Below, in pieces: positions 23,076 to 27,264 of a stretch of 27,264 nucleotides of DNA (position 1 is its first letter; every line of letters begins with the position of its first letter). The notes beneath the pieces are model-generated. The model was not told where the DNA came from, did no database searches, and saw only the letters and a program-made list of their open reading frames with translations. Made by a program: the position numbers and the translations under genes. The stretch is from CAZVEE01 sp964625525 (GTDB lineage Bacteria; Pseudomonadota; Alphaproteobacteria; JAJFIK01). The stretch lies in NCBI GenBank assembly GCA_964625525.1, contig CAZVEE010000046.1:1-27264 (forward strand), written 5' to 3'.

Positions 23076-24158
23076 ATGAGTGCTGCCCGCCATTTTCCGC
23101 CCAGCTACGGTATGGGCCGCAAGCGGTTTCTCGATGCCGTTAAAGCAGAAGGCGCGGTTCTGGAAGCCCTCCAGAACCCCACCGCCAACGGTCCCCGCGA
23201 TGAACCCCTCTACATGGACGTGGCGCGCCTTGGGCCGGCGCCGGGTGAGGCTGCCAAACTGCTGCTCCTCACCTCGGCGGTGCACGGGGTAGAGGGGTTT
23301 TGCGGGTCAGGCCTGCAAACGGGTCTGGTGCGCGAAGATATGCACACCGAGCTTGAGCCGGACACGGCCCTGGTCCTGGTCCATGCGGTCAATCCCTATG
23401 GCTTTGCTCATGTGCGCCGGGTCAATGAAAACAACATCGACCTCAATCGCAATTTCCTCGACCACACGGCGCCTCATCCAGATGACAGCGCCTACGGCAC
23501 GGTCCATGACCTGATCTGCCCGCCGGATCTACCGGATGCCAAAGACGCCTGGGACGCCAAGATCCGGGCCTATATCGACGATCATGGATTGCCGGCGTTC
23601 CAGGCGGCCGTGTCCGGCGGCCAATGGAGCCATGCGGATGGCCTGTTCCATGGTGGCCAGGCGCCGGCCTGGTCGAACGTCACATTGCGCGAGATCGTGC
23701 AGCGCCATGGTGCCGGTGCCCGCTCCATTGTGCATTTGGATTTGCATACGGGGCTCGGGCCCTACGGCGTTGGCGAACTCATCGCCAAACCGGGGACCAG
23801 CGGCACGCCGGACAAGGCCCGTGCCTTTTTCACCGGTGTCACCTCGACCGAGGATGGCTCATCGGTGTCAGCACCGTTGCGCGGGGTGGTGACGGATATC
23901 TGGACGCCGGTCGAGGACAAGGCCGAGGTCATGGCACTGACCCTCGAATTTGGCACTCGTGATCTCTACACGGTGCTTGATGCGCTGCGCCTTGATAACT
24001 GGCTGCATCTTCACGGCGACGTGGAGAGCGAGCGCGGCCGCGCCATCAAGGAGCAGATCCGAGACGCTCTCTTCCCTGATGAAGACCGGTGGAAAGACAT
24101 GGTCTTCACCCGCACTGTCGAGGTGGTGCGCGGCGCCATCCGCGCCCTGAACGCCTGA
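23076..24158 (+). CDS. DUF2817 / M14-like zinc metallopeptidase family protein
   Basis: The 360-aa protein belongs to the DUF2817 group related to M14 carboxypeptidases. Zinc-ligand candidates are H70 and E73 in SAVHGVEGFCGS and H220 or H224 in VHLDLHTGLG. The M14 substrate-binding Asn-Arg pair is in DLNRNF (residues 122-127), and a candidate catalytic glutamate is E291 in LTLEFGT. No signal peptide is visible, so it is probably cytoplasmic. The physiological substrate is unknown; an amidohydrolase or peptidase activity is an inference from the fold. It starts 3 bases after the thiolase gene, implying co-transcription with leucine catabolism, where it has no recognised role. Confidence 0.8.
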   Translation: MSAARHFPPSYGMGRKRFLDAVKAEGAVLEALQNPTANGPRDEPLYMDVARLGPAPGEAAKLLLLTSAVHGVEGFCGSGLQTGLVREDMHTELEPDTALVLVHAVNPYGFAHVRRVNENNIDLNRNFLDHTAPHPDDSAYGTVHDLICPPDLPDAKDAWDAKIRAYIDDHGLPAFQAAVSGGQWSHADGLFHGGQAPAWSNVTLREIVQRHGAGARSIVHLDLHTGLGPYGVGELIAKPGTSGTPDKARAFFTGVTSTEDGSSVSAPLRGVVTDIWTPVEDKAEVMALTLEFGTRDLYTVLDALRLDNWLHLHGDVESERGRAIKEQIRDALFPDEDRWKDMVFTRTVEVVRGAIRALNA

Positions 24159-24179
24159 CCATCACCACAAGAGGTCATC

Positions 24180-24797
24180 ATGATCACCTTGCATCACTTG
24201 CGTATCGGCCGCTCCATTTTCACGGTCTGGCTGCTGGAGGAAATGGGGCTCGACTACGCGCTGAAAGTCTATCAGCGCCATCCCGAGACCTTCCGCGCGC
24301 CGCCGGAGCTGCGCCAGATCCACCCATTGGGGAAATCTCCGGTGATCGAGGATGATGGCGTGTTGGTGGCCGAATCAGCCGCTATCGCCACCTATTTGTT
24401 GGACCAGTATGGGGCCGGCAGCAGCCTGCGCCCGGATCCATCCGACAAGGCCGCCTCGGCGGAGTATCTGGAATGGCTCCACTATCCGGAAGGCTCGGCG
24501 TTCCTGCCGCTGTTTCTGGAAATGATCATGGGCCGCACGGGCGAACGGCCGCTGGGCTTCGACGCCTTCGCTCGGGGCGAGGTGAAGCTTCACCTCGATC
24601 ACATGGCGGCGAAACTTGGGGACAAGCCATTTCTGCTGGGCGACCATCTGAGCGTGCCAGACATTGCCATGACCTACATCGTGTCCCTGGCCGCGCGCGT
24701 GAAACAGCTCGATGGCTATCCGACCTTGAGCGCCTATTCCGAGCGCATGATGGCCCGACCCGCGTTCCAGCGGGCCATTGAACGGGCTGTGGAGTAG
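24180..24797 (+). CDS. Glutathione S-transferase family protein
   Basis: The 205-aa protein has the N-terminal thioredoxin-like domain (MITLHHLRIGRSIFTVWLLEE), with the glutathione-binding cis-proline and Glu-Ser motifs in LGKSPVIEDDGVLVAESAAIATYLL. The C-terminal helical domain ends with the N-capping region HLSVPDIAMTYIVSLA. The subgroup with SxxVxWLLEE near the N-terminus is common in proteobacteria; substrates are unassigned. GAGG lies upstream of ATG 24180, 21 bases after the DUF2817 gene. Its position suggests a role in handling reactive acyl-CoA or other electrophiles, but that is speculation. Confidence 0.88.
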   Translation: MITLHHLRIGRSIFTVWLLEEMGLDYALKVYQRHPETFRAPPELRQIHPLGKSPVIEDDGVLVAESAAIATYLLDQYGAGSSLRPDPSDKAASAEYLEWLHYPEGSAFLPLFLEMIMGRTGERPLGFDAFARGEVKLHLDHMAAKLGDKPFLLGDHLSVPDIAMTYIVSLAARVKQLDGYPTLSAYSERMMARPAFQRAIERAVE

Positions 24798-24851
24798 GTC
24801 AATCGACTTATCACGCCGCGCGTGCTACCGCTCGCGTACCATTCTTGAGCG

Positions 24852-26000
24852 ATGATCCTCATGACGCAAACACCCGACAAGGACAGCCCCCCGGATCTGT
24901 GGTCCCGCATGGAGACCTTGTCGCGGATCGTTGCGGCCATTGCTGTGCCTCTGGTGGTGGGGATTGTGGGGTATTGGGTTCAAAACTCCATGAAGTCTCA
25001 GGAGTTGGATCTGGAATATGTCACCATCGCGTTGCGTATTCTGGATAAGGAAGACTCCTCAGAGCCCATGCGCGAGTGGGCGATCCAGCTTCTCAATGAC
25101 AATTCGCCCACGCCATTGCCGCAGGAACTGAAGAGCGGTTTGTTGTCCGGTGCCGATCAATTGCCCGAGGAGGTGAGCCGACCCGCACCAGCACCGGCAC
25201 CGCGATCAGGGCCCGCGTCACGGTGGGACCTCAATGCCTATTATGCCCCCTTGGCCGCAGCCGATGACGCGGCGGAGACCCGGATTGTCCTTCACACGAT
25301 CATCCGCAACCATCGTGTGATTGGCTTTAATGATCTGTGGGATCATCTGACCGTGACCGACGCGGATCCCCAGCAAGAGGGGCATGTGCTGACCGTCTAT
25401 GCCCGGGCCTCGTTGGGCGCGAGCAGCCGTTTGCGGGGCGTGGTCTCGGACACGGTATGGAACCGGGAGCATGTCTGGCCGCAAAGCCGCGGCTTCTCGC
25501 GGCAAGGCGCGCTGCCGCTTCACCATGCCTGGCCTGCCCATTCCGATCTGCACAATGTGCGCCCGGCGCTTGCGCGGTTGAACGCCCATCGGGGCGCTAA
25601 AGCGTTCGCCATGGCCCAAGGGCCGGGGGCGGTGACATCGGGCGGGACGATCACGGATACGGTCTTTGAGCCACTCGATGACACCAAGGGCGACATTGCC
25701 CGTACCCTTTTCTACATGGACGTGCGCTATGAGCCAGCCGATGGCCTGGACCTGGCGGTGACGGTGGACGACGAGCCGCCCCTGCCACCGGCGGTGGGCG
25801 ACAGCCTGTATCGCGGCACGATAGGTCATCTGTGTACGCTGCTTGCCTGGCATGCTCAGGACCCACCCGATGAGGGTGAAATGCGCCGCAATGACCTCGT
25901 CTATGGTATTCAGGACAACCGCAATCCCTTCGTGGATCGGCCCGATCTGGCAGCGGTGCTCTTCGGCCCGCGCTGTTCCGATACGCAGGAGCCTCTATGA
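24852..26000 (+). CDS. Endonuclease I-family nuclease with N-terminal membrane anchor
   Basis: The 382-aa protein has two parts. Residues 1-100 contain one hydrophobic segment (26-44, IVAAIAVPLVVGIVGYWVQ) and a helical stretch (about 52-95, YVTIALRILDKED...REWAIQLLN) resembling small membrane proteins with an anchor and a cytoplasmic helix. A Pro/Ala linker follows (about 104-124). Residues 125-378 match the endonuclease I family: WNREHVWPQS (His207), SDLHNVRP (H234, N235), GDIARTLFYMDVRY and NDLVYGIQDNRNPFVDRPDL. Known family members are mostly secreted or periplasmic non-specific nucleases with cleavable signal peptides; this one seems anchored, and no signal cleavage site is evident. ATG 24852 or ATG 24861 may be the start. 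Its stop overlaps mccB by 4 bp, so it is coupled to a leucine-catabolic gene. Confidence 0.87.
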   Translation: MILMTQTPDKDSPPDLWSRMETLSRIVAAIAVPLVVGIVGYWVQNSMKSQELDLEYVTIALRILDKEDSSEPMREWAIQLLNDNSPTPLPQELKSGLLSGADQLPEEVSRPAPAPAPRSGPASRWDLNAYYAPLAAADDAAETRIVLHTIIRNHRVIGFNDLWDHLTVTDADPQQEGHVLTVYARASLGASSRLRGVVSDTVWNREHVWPQSRGFSRQGALPLHHAWPAHSDLHNVRPALARLNAHRGAKAFAMAQGPGAVTSGGTITDTVFEPLDDTKGDIARTLFYMDVRYEPADGLDLAVTVDDEPPLPPAVGDSLYRGTIGHLCTLLAWHAQDPPDEGEMRRNDLVYGIQDNRNPFVDRPDLAAVLFGPRCSDTQEPL

Positions 26001-27264
26001 GCGTTCTCTCTTCGGCCATTGATCCGCGTTCCGACGCGTTCAAAGAGAACCGCGCCGCCATGGGCGCGCTGGTAAGGGATCTGGAATCCCAGCTGGAGAC
26101 GGCGGCGCAAGGGGGCGATGAACGGGCGCGGGAGAAGCATACGGGCCGGGGCAAGCTGTTGCCGCGCGACCGGGTGCGCGAACTGCTGGATCCTGGTGCG
26201 CCGTTTTTGGAGCTGTCGCCGCTTGCGGCCCACGGCATGCATGGCGGTGCGATTCATGGCGCGTCCATGATTACGGGCATTGGCCGGGTACGTGGACGCG
26301 AAGTGATGGTGGTGTGCAATGACGCCACGATCAAAGGCGGCACATATTATCCGGAAACGGTGAAAAAACACCTGCGCGCGCAGGAGATCGCCCGCGAAAA
26401 CCAGTTGCCGTGTCTTTATCTGGTGGACTCCGGTGGGGCCAATCTGCCCAACCAGGCAGAGATTTTTCCGGATCGGGAGCATTTCGGCCGCATCTTCTTC
26501 AATCAGGCGAACATGTCCGCCCAAGGTATTCCGCAGATCGCGGTGGTCATGGGCTCTTGCACGGCGGGTGGCGCCTATGTGCCGGCCATGTCCGATGAAA
26601 CGGTGATTGTGCGCCAGCAGGGCACGATCTTTCTCGGTGGCCCACCGCTGGTGAAGGCAGCCACCGGGGAAGTGGTGAGCGCGGAGGATCTGGGGGGTGC
26701 GGATGTGCATGCGCGCACCAGTGGCGTCGCCGACCATTACGCGGCCGACGATGCCCATGCGCTCGCCATTGCGCGCCAGATCGTTGGTACGCTGAACCGA
26801 CCCAAAACCGTGGGCCTCGACCTGCGCGAGCCGGAAGCCCCGGCCTTTGACCCTGCCGAGTTGGAAGGCGTTGTCCCCACCGCGCTTTCGGTGCAATACG
26901 ATGTGCGCGAGGTCATTGCCCGCCTTGTGGACGGCTCCCGCTTTGACGAATTCAAGGCGCTTTACGGCACCACCATTGTCACAGGCTTTGCCCATATCGA
27001 AGGCTATCCCGTCGGGATCGTCGCCAATAACGGTATCCTGTTTTCCGAAAGCGCGCTGAAAGCGGCCCATTTCATCGAGCTGTGTAGCCAGCGCGGCATT
27101 CCGCTCATCTTCCTGCAGAATATCGCGGGCTTCATGGTGGGGCGGAAGTATGAAAGCGGCGGCATAGCCAAAGACGGCGCCAAGATGGTCACGGCCGTGT
27201 CCTGTGCTCAGGTCCCCAAATTCACCGTGCTGATCGGCGGTTCCTACGGGGCGGGCAATTACGG
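25997..27264 (+). CDS. mccB: Methylcrotonyl-CoA carboxylase, carboxyltransferase (beta) subunit, 3' truncated by window
   Basis: The frame stays open to the window end, giving 422 residues of an expected 530 or so. The product transfers CO2 from biotin to 3-methylcrotonyl-CoA, the step after isovaleryl-CoA dehydrogenase in leucine degradation. Signatures include the N-terminal AREKHTGRGKLLPRDRV, NDATIKGGTYYPETVKKHLRAQEIA, LVDSGGANLPNQAEIFPD, GSCTAGGAYVPAMSDE, GTIFLGGPPLVKAATGE and the second domain with NIAGFMVGRKYE and IGGSYGAGNYG. GGTYYP and NLPNQ are typical of the methylcrotonyl rather than the propionyl enzyme. ATG 25997 overlaps the nuclease stop. The matching alpha subunit gene would be expected downstream, outside the window. 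Confidence 0.95.
   Translation, partial: MSVLSSAIDPRSDAFKENRAAMGALVRDLESQLETAAQGGDERAREKHTGRGKLLPRDRVRELLDPGAPFLELSPLAAHGMHGGAIHGASMITGIGRVRGREVMVVCNDATIKGGTYYPETVKKHLRAQEIARENQLPCLYLVDSGGANLPNQAEIFPDREHFGRIFFNQANMSAQGIPQIAVVMGSCTAGGAYVPAMSDETVIVRQQGTIFLGGPPLVKAATGEVVSAEDLGGADVHARTSGVADHYAADDAHALAIARQIVGTLNRPKTVGLDLREPEAPAFDPAELEGVVPTALSVQYDVREVIARLVDGSRFDEFKALYGTTIVTGFAHIEGYPVGIVANNGILFSESALKAAHFIELCSQRGIPLIFLQNIAGFMVGRKYESGGIAKDGAKMVTAVSCAQVPKFTVLIGGSYGAGNY

Noticed and set aside
25997..27264. Propionyl-CoA carboxylase beta subunit as partner of the alpha subunit at the left edge
   Set aside because: The motifs GGTYYP and NLPNQAEIFPD point to the methylcrotonyl-CoA enzyme, and its neighbours are leucine-catabolic; the left-edge subunit looks propionyl-specific.

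Overview
The window is GC-rich, densely packed chromosomal DNA from what looks like an alphaproteobacterium. The evidence is an alphaproteobacterial-type propionyl-CoA carboxylase alpha subunit, a fused MaeB malic enzyme, a one-domain siroheme synthase next to an Fe-S APS reductase, and a leucine-catabolism cluster. No integrase, transposase, prophage or CRISPR array was seen.

Left part (1-5.9 kb): the 3' end of pccA converges on lipB. An AT-rich divergent intergenic region follows, then a two-gene sulfur unit: a siroheme-synthase N-domain protein and cysH, overlapping by 4 bp. A small lipoprotein gene and a doubtful upstream ORF lie on the minus strand. Next are tRNA-Leu(GAG), a GNAT acetyltransferase gene and about 350 bp with no convincing gene, holding a 21-bp tandem duplication and a GC hairpin.

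Centre (5.9-15.7 kb): a complete branched-chain amino acid operon, ilvD-ilvC-ilvG-ilvM-leuA-leuC-leuD-leuB, with overlapping or nearly abutting genes. It encodes acetolactate synthase, ketol-acid reductoisomerase, dihydroxy-acid dehydratase and the whole leucine branch; ilvE and ilvA are absent. A short leader ORF with a dense Leu/Ile/Val block precedes it, followed by an intrinsic terminator and a competing antiterminator pairing. This is a textbook layout for ribosome-mediated attenuation. Nine of the ten Leu codons in the block are CTC or CTT, the codons read by the tRNA-Leu(GAG) encoded 1.1 kb upstream. The synthase is of the IlvG/IlvM type and IlvC resembles the Xanthomonas-type enzyme, so the operon may have been acquired from a gammaproteobacterium.

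Right part (15.7-27.3 kb): maeB, mgtE with a structured 5' leader, and a secreted six-repeat kelch protein stand as probable separate units. They are followed by a co-directional catabolic cluster: isovaleryl-CoA dehydrogenase, a thiolase, a DUF2817/M14-like metallopeptidase, a glutathione S-transferase, an unusual membrane-anchored endonuclease I-family protein, and the 5' part of the methylcrotonyl-CoA carboxylase beta subunit gene, which runs off the window. Leucine synthesis and leucine breakdown therefore lie about 5 kb apart.

The two most notable items are the ilv-leu attenuator with its matching neighbouring tRNA, and the anchored nuclease translationally coupled to a leucine-degradation gene.
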